The translations under genes were made by a program, and so were the position numbers. DNA of 64,000 nucleotides, from assembly GCF_041200175.1 (NCBI RefSeq), contig NZ_CP165727.1, forward strand, positions 6,637,501 through 6,701,500. The letters run 5' to 3'. This DNA comes from Streptomyces sp. R33. Lineage in GTDB: Bacteria > Actinomycetota > Actinomycetes > Streptomycetales > Streptomycetaceae. The notes beneath the pieces were generated by a model. The model was not told the origin of the DNA. It did not search any database and saw only the letters and a list, made by a program, of their open reading frames with translations. This document shows, one piece after another, positions 42,291 to 50,341 of this stretch; position 1 is the stretch's first letter; the number at the start of each line of letters is the position of its first letter.

Positions 42291-43490
42291 GTGGCAGACA
42301 CCGACGAAACCGGCGAGCGCGCACCCAAGCGCCCCGGACCGGGCGGCGGCATCCTCATGGGCCGCCCCTTCGGCGTCCCCGTCTACGTCTCGCCCAGCTG
42401 GTTCCTCGTCGCCGCCCTCATCACCTGGGTCTTCGGCGACCAGCTCGACCGCGTCCTGCCCGACCTCGGCCCCGCCCGCTACCTCGTCTCCCTCTTCTTC
42501 GCCGTCGCCTTCTACGCCTCCGTCCTCGTCCACGAACTCGCCCACACCGTCGCCGCCCTCCGCTTCAAACTCCCCGTGCGCCGCATCCAGCTCCAGTTCT
42601 TCGGCGGAGTCTCCGAGATCGAGAAGGAATCCGAGACCCCCGGCCGCGAATTCGTCCTCGCCTTCGTCGGCCCCCTCCTCTCCCTCCTCCTCGCCGGCGC
42701 CTTCTACCTCGGCATGGAACGCGTCGACCCCGCCAGCGTCCCCGGCGTCCTCCTCGCCGGCCTCATGATCTCCAACCTGCTCGTCGCCGCCTTCAACCTG
42801 CTCCCCGGCCTCCCCCTCGACGGCGGCCGCATGCTCCGCGCCGTCATCTGGGGCATCACCGGCAAACCCATGACCGGCACCGTCGCCGCCGCCTGGGTCG
42901 GCCGCGCCCTCGCCGTCGCCGTCCTCCTCGGCCTCCCGATGATCACCCACACCGGCATCCTCGGCTCGGGCACCGACGACATCGGCGGCATGAACACCGT
43001 CATGGACGCCCTGCTCGCCGCGATCCTCGCCGCCATCATCTGGACCGGCGCCGGAAACAGCCTGCGCATGGCCCGCCTGCGCGAACACCTCCCCGAACTC
43101 CGCGCCCGCACCCTCACCCGCCGCGCCGTCCCCGTCGAGAACACCACCCCCCTCTCCGAAGCGCTGCGCCGCGCCAACACCCACGGCGCCCGCGCCATCG
43201 TCATCGTCGACGGCCACGGCAACCCCCTCTCCATCGTCCGCGAAACCGCCATCGCCTCCGTCCCCGAACACCGCCGCCCCTGGGTAGACGTCAGCACCCT
43301 CGCGCAAGAGCTCACCGACGGAATGAAGGTTTCAGCGGACCTCGCCGGCGAAGAACTCCTCGACCACCTCCGCGCCACCCCCGCCACCGAATACCTCGTC
43401 CTCGAACCCGGCGGCGAGATCTACGGCGTCCTGTCCACCCTCGACGTCGAGAAGGCCTTCGTGAAGGCCATGGCGCGGCCCCAGTCCTGA
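42291..43490 (+). CDS. Site-2 protease (M50) with CBS pair
   Basis: About 399 residues. The membrane metalloprotease core has the zinc motif VLVHELAHTVAAL (HExxH at about residue 82-86) and NLLPGLPLDGGRML with the third zinc ligand Asp. Six or so hydrophobic helices run to residue about 260. The C-terminal part carries two CBS domains, from TTPLSEALRRANTHGARAIVIVD to VLEPGGEIYGVLSTLDVEKAF, a common arrangement that may sense adenine nucleotides. Such proteases cut membrane proteins, often anti-sigma factors. GTG start with AAGGA upstream; the gene is followed 18 bases later by trmI. Confidence 0.9.
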   Translation: MADTDETGERAPKRPGPGGGILMGRPFGVPVYVSPSWFLVAALITWVFGDQLDRVLPDLGPARYLVSLFFAVAFYASVLVHELAHTVAALRFKLPVRRIQLQFFGGVSEIEKESETPGREFVLAFVGPLLSLLLAGAFYLGMERVDPASVPGVLLAGLMISNLLVAAFNLLPGLPLDGGRMLRAVIWGITGKPMTGTVAAAWVGRALAVAVLLGLPMITHTGILGSGTDDIGGMNTVMDALLAAILAAIIWTGAGNSLRMARLREHLPELRARTLTRRAVPVENTTPLSEALRRANTHGARAIVIVDGHGNPLSIVRETAIASVPEHRRPWVDVSTLAQELTDGMKVSADLAGEELLDHLRATPATEYLVLEPGGEIYGVLSTLDVEKAFVKAMARPQS

Positions 43491-43508
43491 AGCCAATACA
43501 CTGGTCAC

Positions 43509-44405
43509 ATGTCCGAACCGACCGGTGCCGCCCGCCGACGCGGGCCCTTCGAGGTCGGGGACCAGGTTCAGCTCACCGACCCCAAGGGCCGCCACTACAC
43601 GTTCACGCTCGAAGCAGGGAAGAATTTCCACACCCACAAGGGTTCCTTCCCCCACGACGAGCTGATCGGTGCTCCCGAGGGCAGTGTTGTCCGTACCACG
43701 GGGAACGTCGCGTACCTCGCGCTGCGCCCCCTGCTCCCCGACTATGTCCTGTCCATGCCCCGCGGTGCCGCCGTGGTCTACCCCAAGGACGCAGGCCAGA
43801 TCCTGGCCTTCGCCGACATCTTCCCCGGCGCCCGCGTCGTGGAAGCAGGCGTCGGCTCCGGCTCCCTGAGCAGCTTCCTGCTGCGCGCCATCGGCGACCA
43901 GGGCATGCTCCACAGCTACGAGCGCCGCGCGGACTTCGCCGAGATCGCCACCGCCAACGTCGAGCGCTACTTCGGCGGCCCCCACCCCGCGTGGAAGCTG
44001 ACCGTGGGCGACCTCCAGGACAACCTGGACGAGACCGACGTCGACCGCGTCATCCTCGACATGCTCGCCCCCTGGGAGTGCCTGGACGCGGTCAAGAAGG
44101 CCCTCGTCCCCGGCGGCATCCTCTGCTGCTACGTGGCCACCACCACCCAGCTGTCCAAGACCGTCGAGTCCATCCGCGAGATCGGCTGCTTCGCCGAACC
44201 GCAGCCCTGGGAATCGATGATCCGCAACTGGCACGTCGAAGGCCTCGCCGTCCGCCCGGACCACCGGATGATCGGACACACCGGCTTCCTCGTCACCGCC
44301 CGACGCCTCGCAGACGGCGTCGAGCCCCCCATGCGCCGCCGCCGCCCCGCCAAGGGCGCGTACGGCGAGGACTACGACGGCCCCGGCAGCGACCGCTCCG
44401 CCTAG
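43509..44405 (+). CDS. trmI: tRNA (adenine-58-N1)-methyltransferase
   Basis: A 298-residue TrmI. The N-terminal domain contains GPFEVGDQVQLTDPKGRHYTF and SFPHDELIGAPEG; the SAM-binding motif I is VVEAGVGSGSLSSFLLRAIG at about residues 109-128, and LDMLAPWECLDAVKKALVPGG follows, with WESMIRNWHVEG as the family tail motif. It methylates A58 of tRNA to m1A, stabilising the T loop. Homologues head the conserved arc/pup block in actinobacteria. It shares an 18-base gap with the site-2 protease gene and ends at a long hairpin. Confidence 0.93.
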   Translation: MSEPTGAARRRGPFEVGDQVQLTDPKGRHYTFTLEAGKNFHTHKGSFPHDELIGAPEGSVVRTTGNVAYLALRPLLPDYVLSMPRGAAVVYPKDAGQILAFADIFPGARVVEAGVGSGSLSSFLLRAIGDQGMLHSYERRADFAEIATANVERYFGGPHPAWKLTVGDLQDNLDETDVDRVILDMLAPWECLDAVKKALVPGGILCCYVATTTQLSKTVESIREIGCFAEPQPWESMIRNWHVEGLAVRPDHRMIGHTGFLVTARRLADGVEPPMRRRRPAKGAYGEDYDGPGSDRSA

Positions 44406-44444
44406 ACACCGGCGACCGGGCCGCCCGGCCTCCCGGCCAACACC

Positions 44445-44498
44445 AAGGCGCTGTGGTGCAGTTCCCCGCACGATCCGGGAACTGCACCACAGCGCCTT
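44445..44498 (+). terminator. Exceptionally long perfect hairpin after trmI
   Basis: The left arm 44445-44466 and right arm 44477-44498 pair perfectly over 22 bases around a 10-base loop, then TTCG. The left arm begins AAGGCGCTGTGGTGCAGTT. Confidence 0.85.
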
Positions 44499-44609
44499 TT
44501 CGTTGCCTCCACACCGGCCCCAGCCGACGCGGACCCGCCCGTTCCACCCCCGTGTGAGGTGTGGCACGATGCTGGCTCCCCGTCACCGTTCGCACAGGAG
44601 ACACCCCGC

Positions 44610-45212
44610 GTGCCGCACCGCCCCTCCGAGCTGACGCCGACACTGGAAACCCTCGCGCACAACAGCGCCGGGCCCCTCCACTGGCTCGCCACGGCCACCG
44701 CCATGGCCGCCGTCGTAGCCGCCGCCGGACTCGTCCAGCCCGACGCGGCCGCCACCGGCCACTCCACGGCCCCCGCAAAGGGCCCCCACGCCTCCCAGGC
44801 CGCCGCCCCCGACCCCGCCCGGGTCAGCTACCCCCTCGACTGCAAGGGCCTCCCCGTGGCCGTCACGGCCACCGCCCAGGGCGACCTCGACGGCGACGGC
44901 CGCCCCGAAACCGTCGCCGCAGTCCGCTGCGACGCCGGCTCCGGCACCCCGCCCCACGCGATCTACGTACTCACCCAGGACAACACCCCCGGCGCCGCAC
45001 CCAGGGTCGTCGCCACCCTCCTCGAAGCCGGCAGACGACAGACCGCCACCGACCTCACCATCCGCGACGGGGCCGTCACCGCCAGTCTCCTCGGCTACTC
45101 CTCACCCGAGGTACCGCGCTACAGCCCCGACGTGAAACAGCTCGCCAAGTGGCGCTGGAGCGGCGGAAAATTCCGCCAGGAGCTGACGAACTCAGACGCC
45201 AGGAGTGTTTGA
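44610..45212 (+). CDS. Hypothetical exported or membrane-anchored protein
   Basis: About 200 residues. One hydrophobic segment, WLATATAMAAVVAAAGLVQPD (about residues 27-47), serves as a signal-anchor or signal peptide. A Pro/Ala linker is followed by a domain beginning VSYPLDCKGLPVAVTATAQ and DLDGDGRPETVAAVRCDAG, which has the DGDGRPE form of FG-GAP/VCBS calcium-binding turns, and two Cys near residues 75 and 113. GTG start with GGAG 9 bases upstream. The stop converges on the ferredoxin gene (4 bases between). Function unknown; the DxDGDGR turn suggests extracellular Ca2+ binding. Confidence 0.75.
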   Translation: MPHRPSELTPTLETLAHNSAGPLHWLATATAMAAVVAAAGLVQPDAAATGHSTAPAKGPHASQAAAPDPARVSYPLDCKGLPVAVTATAQGDLDGDGRPETVAAVRCDAGSGTPPHAIYVLTQDNTPGAAPRVVATLLEAGRRQTATDLTIRDGAVTASLLGYSSPEVPRYSPDVKQLAKWRWSGGKFRQELTNSDARSV

Positions 45213-45216
45213 ACCG

Positions 45217-45537
45217 TCACTCCGCGTCCGGGCCGTACACCTCGACCCTGTCCGAAACTCGCCGCACATGGATGCAGTCACCCGGGCACTCCTTCGCCGA
45301 GTCCACCACGTCCTGCAGCAGCGTCAAGGGAACCGGAGTGGTCGCCCCCGCCTCCACCAGCAGCTCGTCCTCCGGGCTCTTCACGTACGCCAGACCATCG
45401 ATGTCCAGCTCGAACACCTCCGGCGCGTACTGGACACAGATCCCGTCACCGGTGCAGAGGTCCTGGTCGATCCAGACCTCCAGCGGCTCGCCGGCCTGCC
45501 CGCCGCCGCCCGCGGAAGCCTCCTGCTGCACGGTCAT
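45217..45537 (-). CDS. Ferredoxin with Asp in the cluster loop
   Basis: A 106-residue ferredoxin. The cluster-binding loop is DLCTGDGICVQYAPEVFEL, with Cys28, Asp31 and Cys34 (C-x2-D-x2-C), and CPGDC holds Cys84 and Cys88. Most single-cluster ferredoxins of P450 systems have a small residue or His at the Asp position and a [3Fe-4S] cluster. The Asp is the arrangement of Pyrococcus furiosus ferredoxin, where it ligates the fourth iron. The gene diverges from the proteasomal ATPase gene arc, a placement I recall as conserved in actinobacteria. ATG start. Confidence 0.88.
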   Translation of the reverse strand: MTVQQEASAGGGGQAGEPLEVWIDQDLCTGDGICVQYAPEVFELDIDGLAYVKSPEDELLVEAGATTPVPLTLLQDVVDSAKECPGDCIHVRRVSDRVEVYGPDAE

Positions 45538-45802
45538 ATCTCCTGCCGTTCCCTGCGCTCAGTGATCCGTTTCCGCCACGAGCCCGCGGCAAGTCGCGCG
45601 AGCCCTGACGGGTGTTGAACAGTTCGACCTTACAACCGGCCGCTTTCCGATGTTGATGGGTGGGTATTTCCTTGGCGTGAGGGAGTACGCAAGGGTGAAG
45701 ATCGGACACACCCCTACCGTCTTTGTGATCTAGGGGTTTCAATCACCACCAGCCCAGGTAGGGTCAGGAAGCGTCCAGCTCCCCTTGGAGGAGGTGAGGA
45801 CC
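45538..45802. other. Divergent promoter region of the ferredoxin and arc genes (265 bases)
   Basis: No gene. It should hold both promoters and contains AT-richer tracts around 45645-45665 and 45715-45745. GGAGGAGGTGAGG lies just before the arc GTG. Confidence 0.6.
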
Positions 45803-47569
45803 GTGGCAGCCCACGACGACGACAACAACCGCGGCATCCGGCCGGGGCGAGGGTCTGAGGACCCCGCCGGCCAGGTTGCCTATCTCGAGCAGGAAATCGC
45901 CGTCCTGCGACGTAAGCTCGCCGACTCTCCGCGACACACGAGGATTCTCGAAGAGCGGATCGTCGAGCTCCAGACAAACCTGGCCGGCGTCTCCGCACAA
46001 AACGAGCGACTGGCAAATACGCTCCGTGAGGCCCGCGACCAGATCATCGCACTCAAGGAAGAAGTCGACCGGCTCGCACAGCCGCCGGCCGGCTTCGGTG
46101 TCTTCCTTCAGGCGAACGAAGACGGCACCGTCGACATCTTCACCGGCGGCCGAAAGCTCCGCGTGAACGTCAGCCCCAGCGTCGAACCGGAAGACCTCCG
46201 GCGCGGCCAGGAGGTCATGCTCAACGAAGCCCTCAACGTGGTCGAGGCCATGGAGTTCGAACGGGCCGGGGACATCGTCACCCTCAAGGAGATCCTCGAG
46301 GACGGCGAGCGCGCCCTGGTGGTCGGGCACACCGACGAGGAAAGGGTGGTGAGGCTCGCCGAGCCGCTCCTGGACATCACCATCCGCCCCGGCGACGCCC
46401 TCCTGCTCGAACCCCGCTCCGGCTACGTCTACGAGGTCGTCCCCAAGAGCGAGGTCGAAGAACTCGTCCTCGAAGAGGTCCCCGACATCGACTACAGCAA
46501 GATCGGCGGCCTGGGCGACCAGATCGAGCTGATCCGCGACGCGGTCGAGCTCCCGTACCTCTACCCCGACCTGTTCAAAGAGCACGAACTGCGGCCCCCC
46601 AAGGGCATCCTGCTCTACGGCCCCCCCGGCTGCGGCAAGACGCTCATCGCCAAGGCCGTGGCCAACTCCCTTGCCAAGAAGGTCGCCGAGGTGACCGGCC
46701 AGCCCGCCGGGAAGTCCTACTTCCTGAACATCAAGGGCCCCGAACTCCTCAACAAGTACGTCGGCGAGACCGAGCGGCACATCCGCCTCGTCTTCCAGCG
46801 TGCCCGCGAGAAGGCCAGCGAGGGCACCCCCGTCATCGTCTTCTTCGACGAGATGGAATCCCTCTTCCGCACCCGCGGATCCGGAGTCAGCTCGGACGTC
46901 GAGAACACCATCGTCCCCCAGCTGCTCGCCGAGATCGACGGCGTGGAAGGCCTGGAGAACGTCATCGTCATCGGCGCCTCCAACCGCGAGGACATGATCG
47001 ACCCGGCCATCCTGCGCCCCGGCCGGCTCGACGTGAAGATCAAGATCGAGCGCCCCGACGCCGAAGCGGCCCGGGACATCTTCGCCAAGTACCTCAAGGC
47101 CTCGCTGCCGCTCCACAGCGACGACCTCTCCGAGCACTCCGGCTCGCCCGAGGTCGCCGTCCACAGCATGATCCAGACCGTCGTCGAGCAGATGTACGCC
47201 GAAACCGAGGAGAACCGCTTCCTCGAGGTCACATACGCCAACGGCGACAAGGAAGTCCTCTACTTCAAGGACTTCAACTCCGGCGCCATGATCCAGAACA
47301 TCGTGGACCGGGCCAAGAAGATGGCCATCAAGGCCTTCCTCGAGCACAACCAGAAGGGCCTCCGCGTCTCCCACCTCCTCCAGGCCTGCGTGGACGAGTT
47401 CAAGGAGAACGAAGACCTGCCCAACACCACCAACCCGGACGACTGGGCCCGGATCTCCGGAAAGAAGGGCGAGCGGATCGTCTTCATCCGCACGCTCGTC
47501 ACCGGAAAGCAGGGCGCAGACACCGGACGCTCCATCGACACGGTGGCAAACACCGGTCAGTACCTCTGA
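45803..47569 (+). CDS. arc: Proteasome-associated ATPase ARC (Mpa)
   Basis: A 588-residue AAA ATPase that recognises Pup and unfolds pupylated proteins into the 20S proteasome. N-terminal coiled coil about 20-88 (VAYLEQEIAVLRRKLADS), OB-type domains about 90-230 (GFGVFLQANEDGTVDIFTGG), AAA core with Walker A GPPGCGKT at about 272-279, Walker B VIVFFDEMES near 345, and an arginine-finger region PGRLDVKIKIERPD. The end is TGQYL, the HbYX-like tail that docks in the proteasome alpha ring. I choose the GTG at 45803 because AGGAGGTGAGG lies just upstream and VAAHDDD is the family start; TTG 45785 and GTG 45794 are in frame. dop follows, after a hairpin. Confidence 0.96.
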   Translation: MAAHDDDNNRGIRPGRGSEDPAGQVAYLEQEIAVLRRKLADSPRHTRILEERIVELQTNLAGVSAQNERLANTLREARDQIIALKEEVDRLAQPPAGFGVFLQANEDGTVDIFTGGRKLRVNVSPSVEPEDLRRGQEVMLNEALNVVEAMEFERAGDIVTLKEILEDGERALVVGHTDEERVVRLAEPLLDITIRPGDALLLEPRSGYVYEVVPKSEVEELVLEEVPDIDYSKIGGLGDQIELIRDAVELPYLYPDLFKEHELRPPKGILLYGPPGCGKTLIAKAVANSLAKKVAEVTGQPAGKSYFLNIKGPELLNKYVGETERHIRLVFQRAREKASEGTPVIVFFDEMESLFRTRGSGVSSDVENTIVPQLLAEIDGVEGLENVIVIGASNREDMIDPAILRPGRLDVKIKIERPDAEAARDIFAKYLKASLPLHSDDLSEHSGSPEVAVHSMIQTVVEQMYAETEENRFLEVTYANGDKEVLYFKDFNSGAMIQNIVDRAKKMAIKAFLEHNQKGLRVSHLLQACVDEFKENEDLPNTTNPDDWARISGKKGERIVFIRTLVTGKQGADTGRSIDTVANTGQYL

Positions 47570-47579
47570 TCGAACAGGG

Positions 47580-47614
47580 CGGCTGCGGATGCCCTCACCG
47601 GGCACCCGCAGCCG
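47580..47614 (+). terminator. Hairpin after arc
   Basis: A 15-base stem with one A/C mismatch around a 5-base loop (CGGCTGCGGATGCCC with GGGCACCCGCAGCCG), 10 bases after the arc stop. It suggests that dop has its own promoter in the following 200 bases. Confidence 0.65.
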
Positions 47615-47817
47615 ACTGCTTTACCGACTGCTCTTTTCAGCCGGTGACGGGGCGAAGTCAATGACTGAAATGATCTCCCCACCAGCGCGGAGTGGTTCTA
47701 GGCTCTTCCGTACCGCCGGTCGCGCAGTGCGGGGACGGGCACCGCACACGCACCGGAGCACCAGCGGTACTTGAGCGCCGCTCCCGAACGGGAGCGCCGC
47801 CGGGCAAGGAGGGCCGC

Positions 47818-49329
47818 ATGACCGTACGGCGAGTAATGGGAATCGAGACGGAGTACGGGATCTCCGTCCCGGGCCACCCGAACGCCAATGCCATGCTCAC
47901 CTCGTCCCAGATCGTCAACGCCTACGCGGCGGCGATGCACCGGGCGCGACGCGCCCGCTGGGACTTCGAGGAGGAGAATCCGCTGCGGGACGCCCGCGGC
48001 TTCGACCTCGCCCGCGAGGCCGCCGACAACAGCCAGCTCACCGACGAGGACATCGGCCTCGCCAACGTCATCCTCACCAACGGCGCACGGCTCTACGTCG
48101 ACCACGCGCACCCCGAATACAGCTCCCCGGAGATCACCAACCCGCTCGACGCCGTCCTCTGGGACAAGGCAGGCGAACGGATCATGGCCGAGGCCGCCGT
48201 ACGGGCCGCCCAGCTCCCCGGAGCCCAGCCCATCCACCTCTACAAGAACAACACCGACAACAAGGGCGCCTCCTACGGCACGCACGAGAACTACCTGATG
48301 AAGCGGGAAACCCCCTTCTCCGAGATCGTGCGCCACCTCACCCCCTTCTTCGTCTCCCGCCAGGTCGTCACCGGCGCAGGACGCGTCGGCATCGGCCAGG
48401 ACGGCCGCGAGCACGGCTTCCAGATCAGCCAGCGCGCGGACTACTTCGAAGTCGAGGTCGGCCTCGAGACCACCCTCAAGCGCCCCATCATCAACACCCG
48501 CGACGAGCCCCACTCGGACGCCGAGAAGTACCGCCGGCTCCACGTGATCATCGGCGACGCCAACCTCTCCGAGATCTCGACGTACCTCAAACTCGGCACC
48601 ACCGCCCTCGTCCTCTCCATGATCGAGGACTCCTTCATCAACGTCGACCTGGCCGTGGACCAGCCCGTCCGCACCCTGCACCAGGTCTCCCACGACCCCG
48701 ACCTGCAACACCTGATCACGCTGCGCAGCGGGCGCACCCTGACCGCCGTACAACTCCAGATGGAGTACTTCGAGCTGGCCAGGAAGTACGTGGACGAGCG
48801 TTTCGGCTCCGACGCCGACGAGCAGACCAAGGACGTGCTGGTCCGCTGGGAGGACGTGCTCGGCCGGCTCGAGAGCGACCCGATGAGCCTGTCGGGAGAG
48901 CTCGACTGGATCGCCAAGCGCGAGATCCTCGAGGGCTACCGCAGGCGTGACGGGCTCGACTGGGACGCCGCGCGGCTCCACCTGGTGGACCTCCAGTACG
49001 CGGACGTACGGCCCGAGAAGGGCCTGTACAACCGCCTGGTGGCCCGCGGCAAGATGAAGCGGCTGGTGGAGGAGCCGGCGGTGGAGCGCGCCCAGGGCAA
49101 GCCGCCGGAGGACACCCGGGCGTATTTCCGGGGCCGGTGCCTGGAGCAGTACGCGGACGACGTCGCCGCGGCCTCGTGGGACTCGGTGATCTTCGACCTC
49201 CCGGGCCGCGACTCCCTCCAGCGGGTCCCGACGCTGGAACCCCTGCGGGGTACCCGCAAGCACGTGAAGGAGCTCCTGGACCGCTGCCGCACGGCGGAGG
49301 ACCTGGTGCGGGTGCTTTCGGGGCAGTGA
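47818..49329 (+). CDS. dop: Depupylase/deamidase Dop
   Basis: A 503-residue carboxylate-amine-ligase-fold enzyme. It deamidates the C-terminal Gln of Pup to Glu and removes Pup from substrates. The ATP/metal grip starts VMGIETEYGISV (Glu10). Catalytic Asp95 is in RLYVDHAHPEYSSPE, matching the Mycobacterium Dop position, and the 40-residue Dop loop (about 41-80, including DFEEENPLRDAR) distinguishes it from PafA. IINTRDEPHSDAEKYRRLHVIIGD is shared with PafA. The ATG at 47818 has AGGAGG upstream; the earlier in-frame ORF start is not used. The gene precedes pup by 175 bases. Confidence 0.96.
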   Translation: MTVRRVMGIETEYGISVPGHPNANAMLTSSQIVNAYAAAMHRARRARWDFEEENPLRDARGFDLAREAADNSQLTDEDIGLANVILTNGARLYVDHAHPEYSSPEITNPLDAVLWDKAGERIMAEAAVRAAQLPGAQPIHLYKNNTDNKGASYGTHENYLMKRETPFSEIVRHLTPFFVSRQVVTGAGRVGIGQDGREHGFQISQRADYFEVEVGLETTLKRPIINTRDEPHSDAEKYRRLHVIIGDANLSEISTYLKLGTTALVLSMIEDSFINVDLAVDQPVRTLHQVSHDPDLQHLITLRSGRTLTAVQLQMEYFELARKYVDERFGSDADEQTKDVLVRWEDVLGRLESDPMSLSGELDWIAKREILEGYRRRDGLDWDAARLHLVDLQYADVRPEKGLYNRLVARGKMKRLVEEPAVERAQGKPPEDTRAYFRGRCLEQYADDVAAASWDSVIFDLPGRDSLQRVPTLEPLRGTRKHVKELLDRCRTAEDLVRVLSGQ

Positions 49330-49401
49330 ACGGGGCTGAAAGGCCCCCGTCCCGGGAATCATGAGAAAACCCGGACGTTATGAAAGTGCGGGGACGAATG
49401 C

Positions 49402-49468
49402 CGGACCCTCCTTGTAGGGTCCGACGTAAGGTCTGATCTTGAGGGATCCCGAATTCCCGGGGTCCCTC
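49402..49468 (+). promoter_or_regulatory. Two hairpins in the dop-pup gap
   Basis: CGGACCCT/AGGGTCCG (49402-49423) may terminate dop transcripts or lie in the pup leader. GAGGGATCCCG/CGGGGTCCCTC (49441-49468, with one G-T pair) lies 36 bases before the pup start and could stabilise the pup-prcBA mRNA. Confidence 0.45.
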
Positions 49469-49504
49469 GCCGTGAGCGTGCGAACCGAGCGGGGTGAGGT
49501 AGAC

Positions 49505-49717
49505 ATGGCGACCAAGGACACCGGCGGCGGACAGCAGAAGGCGACGCGCTCGACCGAGGAGGTCGAGGAGGCGGCGGTCGAGGAATCGACCGACCTCAAG
49601 GAGCGCCAGGAGAAGCTCTCCGACGACGTCGACTCGGTACTTGACGAGATTGACGATGTCCTCGAGGAGAACGCCGAGGACTTCGTTCGAAGTTTCGTTC
49701 AGAAAGGTGGCCAGTAG
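49505..49717 (+). CDS. pup: Prokaryotic ubiquitin-like protein Pup
   Basis: A 70-residue, largely disordered acidic protein ending FVQKGGQ. Its C-terminal Gln must be deamidated by Dop before PafA couples it to lysines of target proteins; the helical part DDVDSVLDEIDDVLEENAEDFV is what ARC binds. N-terminal disordered part MATKDTGGGQQKATRSTEEV threads into the ATPase. The ATG at 49505 is preceded by GGGGTGAGGT; an in-frame start upstream (49439) is not used. A gene for an endonuclease VII-like protein and then prcB and prcA follow. Confidence 0.97.
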   Translation: MATKDTGGGQQKATRSTEEVEEAAVEESTDLKERQEKLSDDVDSVLDEIDDVLEENAEDFVRSFVQKGGQ

Positions 49718-49747
49718 CCTTCGAATTGAAGGCGAAGGGCGGGGTGG

Positions 49748-50341
49748 GTGCTCGGAAAGTCGGAGGCGAAGTGTTGCGTGCGGTGCGGCGAGGAGAAGCC
49801 GCGCGCGGCCTTCGCGATCAAGAGGTCGAACATGGACGGCTTGCAACGTGAATGCCGCGATTGCATGGCTGACTACCACCGCGACCGTCAGATAGCTCTG
49901 GGGCAGAAGGTGCGGCCTCGGGTGGAGGTGCCGGAAGGGCACAAACTCTGCCTTCGTTGTGGCGAGGTCAAGCCGCATGCGGAGTGGCATCGAAATGCAA
50001 CAGCTTCGGATGGTCTTTCGACGCGTTGCAAGCTGTGCCGCGCGGCCGAGGGGCGGGCAGGGCACCTCAAGCGTTCTTACGGCATGACTGAGGCGCAGCG
50101 CGACGAGATGGTCGCAGCTCAAGGCGGCCTTTGTTGTATCTGTCTGAAGCGTCCGGCCGTGCATGTGGATCATTGCCACCAGACGGGTAAGGTCCGAGGC
50201 GTACTGTGCTTCAACTGCAACACGGCCATCGGCAAGTTGGGTGACGATCCCGACGCTGCTCGTCGGGTCGTCTCATACTTGGAGGGACACGCGTGGAAGC
50301 CAACAATCGTGGCACAGGGCGTCTACCGGCAGCCTTCCTGA
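49748..50341 (+). CDS. Endonuclease VII-like zinc protein between pup and prcB
   Basis: A 197-residue protein. Two homologous zinc-finger-like units come first: CCVRCGEEKPRAAF...CRDC (residues about 9-39) and CLRCGEVKPHAEWHRN...CKLC (about 68-97). Then follows a recombination endonuclease VII domain with CCICLKRPAVHVDHCHQTG and VRGVLCFNCNTAIGKLGDD: the catalytic DHCH and four zinc Cys of T4 endonuclease VII-type junction resolvases are present. GTG start; the ORF overlaps the next gene, prcB, by 49 bases in another frame. It is less GC-rich than its neighbours. A similar gene sits here in S. coelicolor, from memory. Role in the proteasome operon unknown. Confidence 0.82.
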   Translation: MLGKSEAKCCVRCGEEKPRAAFAIKRSNMDGLQRECRDCMADYHRDRQIALGQKVRPRVEVPEGHKLCLRCGEVKPHAEWHRNATASDGLSTRCKLCRAAEGRAGHLKRSYGMTEAQRDEMVAAQGGLCCICLKRPAVHVDHCHQTGKVRGVLCFNCNTAIGKLGDDPDAARRVVSYLEGHAWKPTIVAQGVYRQPS

